Shown: positions 18,101 through 26,794, counted from the stretch's first letter. The stretch is 64,000 nucleotides of DNA from Isoalcanivorax pacificus W11-5 (GCF_000299335.2 NZ_CP004387.1:3364994-3428993); one strand, 5' to 3'. Numbers and translations are program-made. Notes: generated from the letters alone by a model not told the origin.

Positions 18101-20264
18101 GTGCACTGGCCGCTATGCAACCCGACGGCACCAGCGGCAGGCTCCAGGTGTAATCGGTAATGCCGAGACCGAAGGCCGGCGCTTCCCCCAGCAGAATGTT
18201 GTCGTAATCAACACTCAGCAGGCCGCTGAGCGCGACGTCGCTGTGCAGCACACCGGCAGCGTCTACCGTATGGCGGGAAAACAGCGGCATGATCCATACC
18301 CATGGCGGCCCGCCTTCGTCGATCACGGATAGCTGGAACGTGGTGGCATCGGTATTGCCCTCACCGTCTTCCACCTCCAGCTGGAACAGCCAGTCGCCCG
18401 CCACCAGGTCACCCGGGCCGATGGTCAGCGTCGCACCTTCCGCCGGCAGGCCCAGCGCGTCGTCCACCCGGCCGGGCAAATATTCCAGCGGTGCATCGTA
18501 GGGTACGTCCAGCAAGGTCCAGGTGTAGCGCACAATACCCGGCGACAGCCCCGTGGGCAGGCCGCCCTCCAGGGTGTCATGGCATCGGTAGGCATCACTT
18601 TCACACGGCGAATCCGGGTCCAGGGAATCCTCACCACTGAGGGTGACCGGGAACGACAGCGACCCCACTGTGGACGGCCCGGCAATATCCGCTTCGGGCA
18701 GGCCGTCCACCAGCACCGTGAATTCTTCCGTGACCTCTTCCTGCCACGGCGGCAGTTCATCATCGGTCACCGTGAGACGGAACACCCAGGTCCCGGCATC
18801 GCCGTCCTGGGTCGACATAATGAGCAGCGGCAGCAGATGGAAATCTTCCTGCACCATCAGTGAGGAAGACTGCGGTGCCTGAATAATGTCCCACTTGAAT
18901 TCCAGCCCACCGCCGTCAGCGTTGTCGGGGTCATCCACTTCGGTGGTCTCGACCTGGATATCAAAACCGACGTCGATTTCTTCATCGCCGATCAGGTTTA
19001 TTTCTGGTGGCAGGTTATTGACCAGCAGCGACAGGGTGTCCGTGTCTTCCTCGCCTTCATCGTCGATAGCTGTGCAGCGGAAGGCCCATTCACCGATGTC
19101 GCCTTCTTCCGTGACGAAGCTGACTTCACGCGAGGCAAACGTGTCGCCAGCACTGAACTGACCACCGGGAGGCGCGGTGAGGACTTCCCATTCAAACGTC
19201 AGCGCGCCCCCATCAATGTCATTTCCCGGATCAGCGCGCACGGCGAGGGTGTCCAGTGCATCGACATCGCCCCCGACCAGCGTGATGGCAGGTGCACTCC
19301 CGGTGACCTGAAAACTTTGCGTTACAGAGTCCGTTGCGCCGTCAGGATCACGTACCTCCAGACGCACCTGGAACGACGTATCGGGCAGCCACTGATCCGA
19401 GAAGACTTGTGTATGCACCATCCCCGAAGCACCGAACGTCGTACCATCCGGTGCGGTGATGGTCCACTCGTAGGTCAGCCCTGCATCCGATGTCTCGTGA
19501 TCGGAGGCACTGCCAGCATCAAAAGTGATGTTGAACCCGTCCTGCCCCAGCCGCAGGTGTGTGGTGGACAATGTCATCGCCGCGTGCGGCCGATAATTGC
19601 GACATGCCGCAGCGAGCACTTCATCCACAAGCGTCGATGCGGATACTCCGGGCGATGCCACCCGGTACTGGGAGCCGCTGGTTATGGCGAGATCCTGCAA
19701 CAGTGCCTCACCTGGCTCACCGGCAGACCCCGCATAGACAAGATATCGCCAACCGCCAATGCCATTCAGGGCAATGGCGGCCTGGTTATGGGTGTAGCCT
19801 CCGGCGGGTCCGGAGTCCGCACCGTCGGTCACCACCACCATGATCTTGCGGCCGGAAGCAGACAGCCCGGCCAGATGGTTCGAACCCAGCACGACGGCAT
19901 TGTAGAGCGGCGTGGAGACCCCATCGGACGGGGTCACGGCAACAAGATCCCGCAGCAGCGTGCGATTGCCACTGGTCACATCAACCCACCAGCCCGACCC
20001 GCCCGGTGGCGTGGGAAATCCGATTCCACCAGCCCGGGAGAGATGCCCTACCGCAGACAGCCCATCCAGCACGCCCAGACCAAAGTTTCTCGCCAGCGCG
20101 TCCTTGCCACCCTGCATGCTGGACGAGTAATCAAGAAGCAGCATGACATTGGTGTCATACCATGACGCGCATTCATGCGACGCGATGGAGGGGCCTGACC
20201 ACAGCACGCAAATACTGAACAATGTCCGCGCCAGCCATCCGGATTGTCTCCCTGTTCTGGTCAT
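15183..20264 (-). CDS. Secreted VWA / Ig-PKD repeat / protein-arginine deiminase fusion
   Basis: This 1693-residue exported protein has a signal sequence (about 1-29). A von Willebrand A domain carries a MIDAS (D45-x-S47-x-S49, T118, D147). About 225-1000 is Ig/PKD-like repeats and FlgD-like segments. About 1007-1200 matches the PAD middle domain (DADTSRDG, FAVNLDRD). The C-terminal PAD catalytic domain has D1273 (WFQDHGEMGY), H1385 and D1387 (WLSVSHVDE) and C1675 (GEVHCGSNV), matching human PAD4 D350, H471, D473 and C645, and ends DWWSNQP like PAD4 WWNMVP. It should convert peptidyl-arginine to citrulline, probably with calcium. H1385 to C1675 spans 290 residues against 174 in PAD4, so it has a large insertion. 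Its ATG overlaps the foldase stop. Substrate unknown. Confidence 0.9.
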   Translation of the reverse strand: MTRTGRQSGWLARTLFSICVLWSGPSIASHECASWYDTNVMLLLDYSSSMQGGKDALARNFGLGVLDGLSAVGHLSRAGGIGFPTPPGGSGWWVDVTSGNRTLLRDLVAVTPSDGVSTPLYNAVVLGSNHLAGLSASGRKIMVVVTDGADSGPAGGYTHNQAAIALNGIGGWRYLVYAGSAGEPGEALLQDLAITSGSQYRVASPGVSASTLVDEVLAAACRNYRPHAAMTLSTTHLRLGQDGFNITFDAGSASDHETSDAGLTYEWTITAPDGTTFGASGMVHTQVFSDQWLPDTSFQVRLEVRDPDGATDSVTQSFQVTGSAPAITLVGGDVDALDTLAVRADPGNDIDGGALTFEWEVLTAPPGGQFSAGDTFASREVSFVTEEGDIGEWAFRCTAIDDEGEEDTDTLSLLVNNLPPEINLIGDEEIDVGFDIQVETTEVDDPDNADGGGLEFKWDIIQAPQSSSLMVQEDFHLLPLLIMSTQDGDAGTWVFRLTVTDDELPPWQEEVTEEFTVLVDGLPEADIAGPSTVGSLSFPVTLSGEDSLDPDSPCESDAYRCHDTLEGGLPTGLSPGIVRYTWTLLDVPYDAPLEYLPGRVDDALGLPAEGATLTIGPGDLVAGDWLFQLEVEDGEGNTDATTFQLSVIDEGGPPWVWIMPLFSRHTVDAAGVLHSDVALSGLLSVDYDNILLGEAPAFGLGITDYTWSLPLVPSGCIAASAPSGPSATRFELYVAGSSPTLTCLGYYQVGLEVTDDDSVPKRNSAQAYVSLGNCDSLVCVDFPLEAVPHTEDFTDQTDVLIYYHVDSLVYDNPLFVSGLFARLQIFHESDPVNPFYTAYDPNIISVLHGSTTVLKWDGRGTGGLRPKPGRYSIEIDLVDIGMTPRGISDRENNAILIAVAAPAILPASSEYVVREKLEDGTEQVSIEYQVDGGATIDDVAWEAMDASDVVVAEGRLGTAASGTLSWNGTNHAGDLVPAGDYRIVLRALRGGGVLGESAEHTVKILRLDLDADTSRDGLIDDVADDTGEDDWVKARGAVFAVNLDRDGGRTAAGRPIPDAVHFDDAGDPVHEDFEINGAADEADITPFVIRNPGTSLPPSVKVFLRAAEQEDIESVHVFKQISAGETAIWGALGGRVGNPAPPLELDITRWVDPGSPDFVGGGPGGDITFGLEGMFFRFVGMFAVNPFDGEIDFTLELRDGGAVVASDQIRMKVAPWIMLPHSQPSESVWVLDDPGNASFRETASAEAGYVGLDHSGQMQALGLAEGATQWFQDHGEMGYYERPGGAKVQAGMRLPYARGLLDPQPPWIQTRLLGPDFAIFQMGVDVGGGAGDYGGNVELLPPTPAFPLGRIVVGDTRSDALFDFFASQEVQPPFEVPTAWLSVSHVDEIFGFSIVDGEVIVASPAEAWTQLETIPVADRGRSVLFAMGAAPEDGAASADSIDPRRLETGVDHTGAGWGYVRIYNDDASGSGARGQVAEITTLGNGFIEIGRVWNTFPKLLPDGSGDPNAYENVIRTAPPSQVGWFVPPKSGDKYVLVEDTRFWKAPAPAFITVAEVLGDTEMHAFNLITVQDKIQDVIDALNAAAGVPLTYIEVPTLYVGARAGFDTGRFSVAFTPGAPNFQPVNGHYYFPRQFGARDVGSGDDIFEVLIRGLLPNVEYVDDWNLYHRLDGEVHCGSNVVRQPYGLDWWSNQP

Positions 20265-21340
20265 GGCTGCCCGCCTCCCTGCGAACCCGGTGCACCGGGC
20301 AGCCTCAAATGAGGCCTGTCCCCCGCAGGTGAATCGCTGTCACTCTCGCGCCGCATCGCCGATGGCAGCACCACCAGCGGCACAAGCCTTTCCACCTGTG
20401 CCTCATCACGCAATCTCAACAGCGTTGCAGACTCACGCGCGACGCTTTCACGGCGCATGATTTGCGTACGAATACTGCCCGCGGCATCGTTCAGCGCCAG
20501 CTGTTTCGCCGGGCGCGCGGCAATACGCTGGACGATCCAGAAACCGCGCGCGGTACGAACAGGGTCGCTGATCTGTCCGGGAGAAAGCGCCGCCATTGCC
20601 TCGTATAACCCGGTCCCGTCTCCTTCCTCAATGCCGGGCAGCAACCCAGCCGTCCTGGCGGACAGGTCGCCGGAATACTCACGCGCCATATCGGCAAACC
20701 GGTCCGGATCCGCGACCAGCATCGAATGGATTCTTTGGGCCTGCCGGGAGGCAGCCTCCCTGAAGGACGCTGATGACCATTCGGGAACGGGCACCAGAAT
20801 ACCCCGGCCAGCGACACGGGGCTGCCGTGCAAACTGCTCTGGATGCTGACGATAGAACTCAGCCACCTGCTCATCGGATATAGGAGTACTCGATTTTTCA
20901 TTCGCCAGTTGCTGCAACAGCCATTGACGATGAAACCTTGCTCTCAGCGTGGCTTCTTTTCCGGGTATGTCATCAAGAAAACGCCGGTAAGTCGCCAGGT
21001 CCGGGAAGCGTGCCCGGAAACGGCTGATGGCGTCATCCAGCGTCCCGTCGGGTAACTCAAGGCCCTGCTCCTGCGCGGCCTGACTAATCAATTGCTCATC
21101 AATGAGTTGTCGCAGCGCAGTCTCTCGACGATGCAGCGCGCCACTGTCACGCAGCAACGCAACCCGCTCATCCACCTGCGACCGGGTAATGACCTGCTGA
21201 TTGACCCGCGCGTACACGGCGGAAGATGCCGTCGCATTATCCTGCGCGGCGGATTGGACAGCGGACTGTTCCGGCGTATCCGGAGAACACGCCAGCATGC
21301 CCAGGGTGCAACAGAGCACCACGGCGATATGCCTAGACAT
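20261..21340 (-). CDS. PpiC/SurA-type peptidyl-prolyl isomerase lipoprotein
   Basis: This 359-residue periplasmic foldase has a lipoprotein signal (GMLAC, Cys18). An N-terminal SurA-like helical chaperone region (about 40-170; RSQVDERVALLRDSG) precedes a parvulin domain (about 180-280; GRGILVPVPEW, DRFADMAREYSGD, GLLPGIEEGD, ISDPVRTARGFWIVQRI). The C-terminal tail is Pro/Gly-rich. It is first in the operon and overlaps the start of the 1693-residue deiminase gene by four bases. A dedicated foldase for the giant exported proteins is the natural inference. The exporter or anchor class is not visible. Confidence 0.88.
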   Translation of the reverse strand: MSRHIAVVLCCTLGMLACSPDTPEQSAVQSAAQDNATASSAVYARVNQQVITRSQVDERVALLRDSGALHRRETALRQLIDEQLISQAAQEQGLELPDGTLDDAISRFRARFPDLATYRRFLDDIPGKEATLRARFHRQWLLQQLANEKSSTPISDEQVAEFYRQHPEQFARQPRVAGRGILVPVPEWSSASFREAASRQAQRIHSMLVADPDRFADMAREYSGDLSARTAGLLPGIEEGDGTGLYEAMAALSPGQISDPVRTARGFWIVQRIAARPAKQLALNDAAGSIRTQIMRRESVARESATLLRLRDEAQVERLVPLVVLPSAMRRESDSDSPAGDRPHLRLPGAPGSQGGGQP

Positions 21341-22128
21341 CCTTGTCTACCTCCCCGTTGAGGAGTTTCAGATTGTGAGAATACTGATCGTCCGAATAAC
21401 CGATCCCGAGGCGAAAGACTTAACGCCTTTTTTGGGCCGGGTGCAACCATTGCAGCCGGCACAGCCCGACAGGCCAGCCAGAACCCGCAGGTTTCACCAA
21501 ACCACCAGAATTAAGCCCCTGTAACTAAAACCAAATTCACCAGAACTAAAAATGCACCATGGTGCGTTTCCATTCCGGTGTGATGAAACCTTCACGCGGC
21601 CACCGTGGCGATTATGTTATCGTCTGTGCCTGCTCATGAACGCTGGCAAGAACCTGAGCAGCTCAGGATTACACATCAGTACAGTAATCCCATAAACCGG
21701 CATTCAGCGAACAAGTGTGCTCAGAATCACGATATAAGCCGTATGTCGATGCTTAATTTCCTGTTGCCATTTGTCGCCAGACAGATATGATATCAATTCA
21801 ATATCAAGCAAGTGGATCCGTGCCTTGGCACTGGCTCATTAAGGCTGAAGCAAGGTAACGCGTAACAGGAAGTGGTTTGCCAATTAAGTACACCCTGAGA
21901 TTTTAAGGCCCGTACCTGATCGTCACCTCATGCGTCATGTCACAGAACGTGAAGGGTTTTACCTGATTATTACAGAAAGCCTTATCGAATAGCCGGAAAT
22001 ATATCTATTCTCTAAATATCTCCAGTGCTATTCCTTTGAAAAAGACCGTCGGGGAACGCGGACACAGACAGGTTGCATGGTTCGGCACCTGTCTGGTCTG
22101 ATCGCTAATTCATACAGACCGAAAAAAT
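21341..22128. other. 788-base intergenic region with promoter-like and palindromic sites
   Basis: No convincing gene is seen; a 61-codon frame at 21605-21790 lacks family resemblance and a ribosome-binding site. The region is clearly more AT-rich than its flanks. It separates the deiminase operon from genes on the other strand. It contains a perfect 12-base palindrome GCACCATGGTGC (21554-21565) and a good sigma70-like promoter at 21764-21791 pointing right. A small RNA or a long 5' leader for the gene at 22129 is possible. Confidence 0.55.
21764..21791 (+). promoter_or_regulatory. Candidate sigma70 promoter
   Basis: TTGCCA (21764-21769) and TATGAT (21786-21791), each 5/6 to consensus, are spaced by 16 bases. 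Transcription would start near 21798, about 330 bases before the gene at 22129. Confidence 0.45.
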
Positions 22129-22320
22129 ATGGCTATTGTTCTGGACCGTCTGACCGTCAAACAGCTTCAGGAAGTGATCGCGGACGCTGAAGTGCTGCTG
22201 AAAAAACGCCGCGAACAACAAGCCCGCGCTGAAGCCGAAGCTCGCAAACCGGCCCCTGTCGATACGCCGCACCGGGCGCCCACTATCCAGTATCGTCTGC
22301 GCCCCTCGGCACGGGACTGA
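22129..22320 (+). CDS. Small coiled-coil protein of unknown function
   Basis: This 63-residue protein begins MAIVLDRLTVKQLQEVIADA and continues as a charged helix (LLKKRREQQARAEAEARK), then a Pro-containing tail. The first part is a likely short coiled coil or dimerisation helix; the net charge is basic. No recognised family. The ribosome-binding site is weak. It is real to the extent that its codon use and charge pattern look like a protein; a role as a small DNA- or RNA-binding factor would be guesswork. Confidence 0.6.
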   Translation: MAIVLDRLTVKQLQEVIADAEVLLKKRREQQARAEAEARKPAPVDTPHRAPTIQYRLRPSARD

Positions 22321-22362
22321 TTTGGCATTACCCTGTGCAACATCCTGTCGAGGAGACTGCAC

Positions 22363-22701
22363 ATGGACAACTTCACCCGTCATACCGATGATTTCGCCAC
22401 CTGCGGGCAAATCACCGCAGCGGATATTCCCGCGCTCAAGGCGCAGGGTTTCCGCACGCTGATCAACAATCGCCCGGACCAGGAAGGCGGCCCGTCGCAA
22501 CCGGAAAGCGCCGCGCTGGCGGAAGCCGCCACGGCCGCCGGACTACACTACATTTATATCCCCGTCGTCAGTGGGCAAATCACCGACGAACAGGCCGCCA
22601 CCATGCGCCGCGCGCTGGATAGCGCGGAGTATCCGGTGCTCGCGTTCTGCCGCTCGGGGGCACGCTCCACCCAGCTCTGGAATATGGCCCTGGCGCAGTA
22701 A
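22363..22701 (+). CDS. DUF442 / TIGR01244 phosphatase-like protein
   Basis: This 112-residue protein is of the Blh/DUF442 type, related in fold to dual-specificity phosphatases and often described as a sulfur-transferase-like domain. The N-terminus (FATCGQITAADIPALKAQGFRT) and the P-loop-like motif FCRSGARST (Cys about 96, Arg about 101) identify it. In other bacteria, relatives linked to beta-lactamase-like persulfide dioxygenases act in hydrogen sulfide detoxification, but no such partner is visible here. GAGGAG lies well placed upstream of the ATG. It follows the small coiled-coil gene by 42 bases. Confidence 0.88.
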   Translation: MDNFTRHTDDFATCGQITAADIPALKAQGFRTLINNRPDQEGGPSQPESAALAEAATAAGLHYIYIPVVSGQITDEQAATMRRALDSAEYPVLAFCRSGARSTQLWNMALAQ

Positions 22702-22762
22702 TCCCCCCGTCACCCCGCCCTGCACAGCGCGGGGTGACATTCGTCCGCACAGGCCCTAGCCT

Positions 22763-24460
22763 ATGCGGATGACTATACATACGGACAGTATTCCCTCCAG
22801 CACACCAGCGACGCAGCCGGCCCCTGCCGCGCTGGATGATCCGTATTACTACCTGCACAACTTCCATACCGCACTGGACTGGCTCAGCGCGCGCTATGCC
22901 GATCTGTTGAGCCCGGAAGAGAAGGTGTTTATCGCCCGCTTCACAACGCTTCCGCAGGCAGCGCGGGCACTGCTGGTACGCATGATCATGCGCAAGGGCA
23001 CGCTGTTCCGCGCCGGCAAATTGCGCTATGCCGAGATTGACGATATCCCGGCGGCCATGACCACGTTGTGCGAACAGGGCTGGGTGACGCCAGACCCGGT
23101 GATTACCCCGGCCGAACTGTTTGCCGTCCTCACACGGCCGGAATTGCAGCAAAGCTTCGGCAAGCGCCTGCCCGCCGGCCGCAAGGCCGATCAGCTTGCC
23201 GCGCTGGCAGCAGACGATCCGGCCCCGCGACCACTTTCAGCCTGGGCGCCCTCGCTGACCGATACGCTTTACGCCCTGACGATCATGCCGCTGTGCGACC
23301 GGCTGCGGCTGATGTTCTTCGGCAATCTGCATCAGGACTGGTCAGAGTTCGTGCTCGCGGAACTTGGCGTCTACCGCTATGAAATCGTGCCGATGGATCA
23401 GCATTCCCGTGCCTTCCACGATGCCGCCGACATTGATCTCGGGCTGCGACTGCACGCCTGTCGCGAGGCGCTGGACGCCGGGGAACCGGTGGCCGATGTG
23501 CTGGCACGGCTGCCGCAGGGCGACGCCGGTACCGACTGGCTGCGGGCACGCCGCGAGCGGTTGTTGTTCCGGCTCGGGCAGCAGGCGGAAAAAGATCAGG
23601 ATTTCGATACTGCGCTGGCGATTTATCCCGCCTGCCGCTGGCCCGGCGCCCGGGCGCGGCATATCCGGGTACTGGAGCGTTGCGGCCTTGACCGTGATGC
23701 ACTGGCACTGGCCCGGCACGCCTGGCAACAACCAGAGGACGATGCCGAGCAGCAGCAACTGGCACGCATGATGCCGCGCCTGCAACGCCGCCTTGGCGAA
23801 CCGGCCGAGCGCACCGCCCGGCCGGCGCCACCGGCAGAGCAGCTGTTGATACTGCCCCGCCCGGACGTACCACAGCCGGTGGAATATGTGGTGCGGGATC
23901 ATCTGCACAGCGATGACGCGCCCGTGTACTACGTCGAGAACACCTTGATCACCGGCCTGTTCGGCCTGCTGTGCTGGAAGGCCCTGTTCACTCCGTTGCC
24001 AGGCGCCTTCTTTCATCCGTTTCATCATGCCCCGGCCGACCTGCTGCAACCGGATTTTTATCCGCGCCGGCAGGCGCTGTTCGATGCCGCCCTGGCCGAG
24101 CTGGACGACACCCGCTGGCGCGATACAGTACGCCGGCACTTCCATGAAAAAGCCGGCCTGCAAAACCCGTTTGTATTCTGGGGCGCACTGGACGCGACCT
24201 TGCTTGAACAGGCCCTGGCCTGCCTGCCGCCCGAGCATCTCGCGCTCTGGTTCCGGCGCCTGTTGCAGGATATACGTGCGCACCGCGCCGGCATGCCGGA
24301 CCTGATCCGGTTTTATCCCGGCGAGCGCCGCTACGACATGATCGAAGTCAAAGGCCCCGGTGATCGCCTGCAGGACCACCAGCTGCGCTGGCTCGCGTTC
24401 TGTGCCGAACATCGCATGCCGGTGAGTGTCTGTTATCTGCGCTGGGCGGATGACACATGA
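22763..24460 (+). CDS. VRR-NUC domain nuclease (bacterial FAN1-like)
   Basis: This 565-residue protein is predicted to be a structure-specific DNA nuclease. The C-terminal VRR-NUC domain (about 505-565) shows the PD-(D/E)xK signature: PDLIRFYP, then MIEVKGPGDRLQDHQLRWL. The preceding helical region, with a possible SAP-like N-terminal part, fits bacterial homologues of FAN1, which process branched or crosslinked DNA. Its stop overlaps the start of the nuclease-helicase gene by four bases (ATGA), so the two are co-translated and probably act in the same repair step. The start at 22763 is followed by a second Met two codons later. Confidence 0.9.
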   Translation: MRMTIHTDSIPSSTPATQPAPAALDDPYYYLHNFHTALDWLSARYADLLSPEEKVFIARFTTLPQAARALLVRMIMRKGTLFRAGKLRYAEIDDIPAAMTTLCEQGWVTPDPVITPAELFAVLTRPELQQSFGKRLPAGRKADQLAALAADDPAPRPLSAWAPSLTDTLYALTIMPLCDRLRLMFFGNLHQDWSEFVLAELGVYRYEIVPMDQHSRAFHDAADIDLGLRLHACREALDAGEPVADVLARLPQGDAGTDWLRARRERLLFRLGQQAEKDQDFDTALAIYPACRWPGARARHIRVLERCGLDRDALALARHAWQQPEDDAEQQQLARMMPRLQRRLGEPAERTARPAPPAEQLLILPRPDVPQPVEYVVRDHLHSDDAPVYYVENTLITGLFGLLCWKALFTPLPGAFFHPFHHAPADLLQPDFYPRRQALFDAALAELDDTRWRDTVRRHFHEKAGLQNPFVFWGALDATLLEQALACLPPEHLALWFRRLLQDIRAHRAGMPDLIRFYPGERRYDMIEVKGPGDRLQDHQLRWLAFCAEHRMPVSVCYLRWADDT

Positions 24461-26784
24461 ACACACCGCGCTACACCGTGGCCGTGCGCAGCCTGTGCGA
24501 ATTCACCGCAAAGACCGGTGACATCGACCTGCGCTTTACACCCTCGCCGTCGGCGCAGGAAGGCATGCTCGGCCATCAGACCGTCGCCGCACGGCGGCCG
24601 CCACATTACGAAACGGAAATCGCACTGGAAGCCACTTTTGGCTGTCTTCTAGTACGTGGCCGCGCGGACGGTTACGACGCCGAACTGAACCAGCTTGAAG
24701 AAATAAAGACTCACCGCGGCGACCTCGCCCGCGTGCCGGACAATCACCGGGCGCTGCACTGGGCGCAGCTGTATCTGTACGGCGCCATGCTGTGTGAGGC
24801 GCGCAATCTCGCATCACTGACCGTGGCTCTGGTCTACTTCGATGTCAGCATCCAGCAGGAAACCGTATTCCGCGAGCAGATGACGCGGGAAGCGTTACAG
24901 GCGTTATTTTCTGAACACTGCGCGCGGTTTCTGCTCTGGGCCGAGCAGGAGCTCCAGCATCGTGAAACGCGGGATGAAGCACTGCGGGCGCTGACATTTC
25001 CCTACCCGTTTCGCACCGGACAGCGGCCACTGGCCGAACAGGTCTACCGCACATTTGATCGCGGCCACGCCTTGCTTGCCCAGGCGCCCACCGGCATCGG
25101 AAAAACTCTGGGCACGCTATTTCCCGCCCTTAAAGCCCTGCCCACGCAACCGCTGGACAAGCTGTTTTTTCTCACCGCCAAGACACCGGGCCGGCAACTG
25201 GCGCTGGATGCCGTGCAGACTCTCAGCGAGCACAGTGAAGCCATGCCACTGCGCACCCTGGAACTGGTGGCGCGGGAAAAGCGCTGCGAGCATCCCGGCA
25301 AAGCCTGCCACGGTGATGCCTGCCCGCTGGCTCGGGGCTTTTATGATCGCCTGCCGGCCGCACGCCAGGCAGCGGTCGAGGCGGGTTTTCTGGACCAGTC
25401 GCGTCTGCGTGAGATCGCACTGACGCACGAAGTATGCCCCTACTATCTCGGCCAGGAACTGACCCGCTGGTGCGACGTGATCGTCGGTGACTACAACTAC
25501 TATTTCGACTTCAACGCACTGCTGCACGGCCTGACCCAGCAAAACAGCTGGCGTGTCGGCCTGCTGATCGACGAAGCACACAATCTGGTCGACCGCGCGC
25601 GGGGCATGTACAGCGTCACGCTGCCGCAGGCGCGTCTTGAAGCGCTGTTGCACGACGTGCCCGCCGCATTGCGTCGCCCACTCGCCGGCATGCTGCATCA
25701 ATGGCAACGCCTGAACGCGCAGCACTGGTCGCAGGACGCAGAACGGGACGAAGAGCAGGACGCACGCTATCAGGTGCTGAACGAACCACCGGAAGAGTTC
25801 ATCAATGCATTGCAGGGCGCCGTGTACGCCATCAGCGAACACCGTAACGCCCACCCCACGCAGCAACATGCCGCACTGCTGGATTTCTATTTCGAAGCCA
25901 GCAAATTCTGCCGTGTGGCAGAACTGGCCGACGACTGCTTTATGACGGATCTCACCCTGACGCGTGGCCAGCCCTCCCGGCTGGACGACCCCGACGGCCT
26001 GCAGGGTGATCTGTACCTGCGCAATCTGGTGCCGGCCTCACTGCTGGCCTCGCGTTTCGACACCGCGCACGCCAGCGTGCTGTTTTCTGCCACGCTCAGT
26101 CCCGACCGGTATTACCGTGATTTGCTCGGCCTGCCCACCGACACCCCCTGGGTGGATATTCCGGCGCCGTTCAGTGCCAGCCAGTTGCAGGTGTCCATCG
26201 TGCGCTGCTCCACCCGCTTCCGGCATCGCGCCCGGTCGGTGAAACCGATTGTCGACCTGATCGCCCGGCAGTTTGCCGACCGGCCCGGCAATTATCTGGC
26301 GTTCTTTTCCAGCTTCGATTATCTGGAACAGGTGGCCACCGCCCTGCATCGCCGGCACCCGGACATTCCGCTGGCGAAACAGTCACGGCGCATGAACGAA
26401 CCGGAACGGCAGGCGTTTCTCGACCGTTTCACCCTGCGCAGCCAACAGGTGGAATTTGCCGTGCTCGGCGGCGCATTTGGTGAAGGTATCGACCTGCCGG
26501 GCAGCCGCCTGATCGGCACGTTCATTGCCACGCTGGGCATGCCGCAACTGAACCCGGTCAATGAACAGATGCGCGAACGCTTGCAGCGGTTGTTTGGCAA
26601 CAGCGCCCCGGGCAGCGATATAGGGCATGACTATACCTACCATTACCCCGGCCTCCAGAAAGTGGTGCAGGCAGCCGGCCGGGTAATTCGCACGCCGCAG
26701 GATACCGGCGTGGTGTACCTGATCGACGACCGTTTCAGCCACCCGGGCACCCGTGCACTGCTGCCTGCCTGGTGGGCGCTCTGA
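24457..26784 (+). CDS. Fe-S XPD/DinG-like helicase with N-terminal Cas4-like nuclease domain
   Basis: This 775-residue protein fuses two activities. The first ~170 residues resemble PD-(D/E)xK nucleases of the Cas4/AddB type (GRADGY, EEIKTHRGDL, HWAQLYLYGAMLC). A superfamily 2 helicase core follows with Walker A APTGIGKTL (about 210), four Fe-S cysteines (C277, C284, C289, C327), DEAH box 372-375 and motif VI AAGRVIRTPQD near the end. Its ATG overlaps the VRR-NUC stop. The pair is expected to unwind and cleave damaged DNA; the exact substrate cannot be read from sequence. Confidence 0.92.
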   Translation: MNTPRYTVAVRSLCEFTAKTGDIDLRFTPSPSAQEGMLGHQTVAARRPPHYETEIALEATFGCLLVRGRADGYDAELNQLEEIKTHRGDLARVPDNHRALHWAQLYLYGAMLCEARNLASLTVALVYFDVSIQQETVFREQMTREALQALFSEHCARFLLWAEQELQHRETRDEALRALTFPYPFRTGQRPLAEQVYRTFDRGHALLAQAPTGIGKTLGTLFPALKALPTQPLDKLFFLTAKTPGRQLALDAVQTLSEHSEAMPLRTLELVAREKRCEHPGKACHGDACPLARGFYDRLPAARQAAVEAGFLDQSRLREIALTHEVCPYYLGQELTRWCDVIVGDYNYYFDFNALLHGLTQQNSWRVGLLIDEAHNLVDRARGMYSVTLPQARLEALLHDVPAALRRPLAGMLHQWQRLNAQHWSQDAERDEEQDARYQVLNEPPEEFINALQGAVYAISEHRNAHPTQQHAALLDFYFEASKFCRVAELADDCFMTDLTLTRGQPSRLDDPDGLQGDLYLRNLVPASLLASRFDTAHASVLFSATLSPDRYYRDLLGLPTDTPWVDIPAPFSASQLQVSIVRCSTRFRHRARSVKPIVDLIARQFADRPGNYLAFFSSFDYLEQVATALHRRHPDIPLAKQSRRMNEPERQAFLDRFTLRSQQVEFAVLGGAFGEGIDLPGSRLIGTFIATLGMPQLNPVNEQMRERLQRLFGNSAPGSDIGHDYTYHYPGLQKVVQAAGRVIRTPQDTGVVYLIDDRFSHPGTRALLPAWWAL

Positions 26785-26794
26785 TCAACCATGG

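Noticed and set aside
21554-21565. NtrC-type site at the GCACCATGGTGC palindrome
   Set aside because: The half-sites are too close together for the usual NtrC spacing, and there is no sigma54 promoter nearby.
21605-21790. 61-codon open frame in the long intergenic region
   Set aside because: No ribosome-binding site, unusual composition, overlaps a promoter-like site and resembles nothing.
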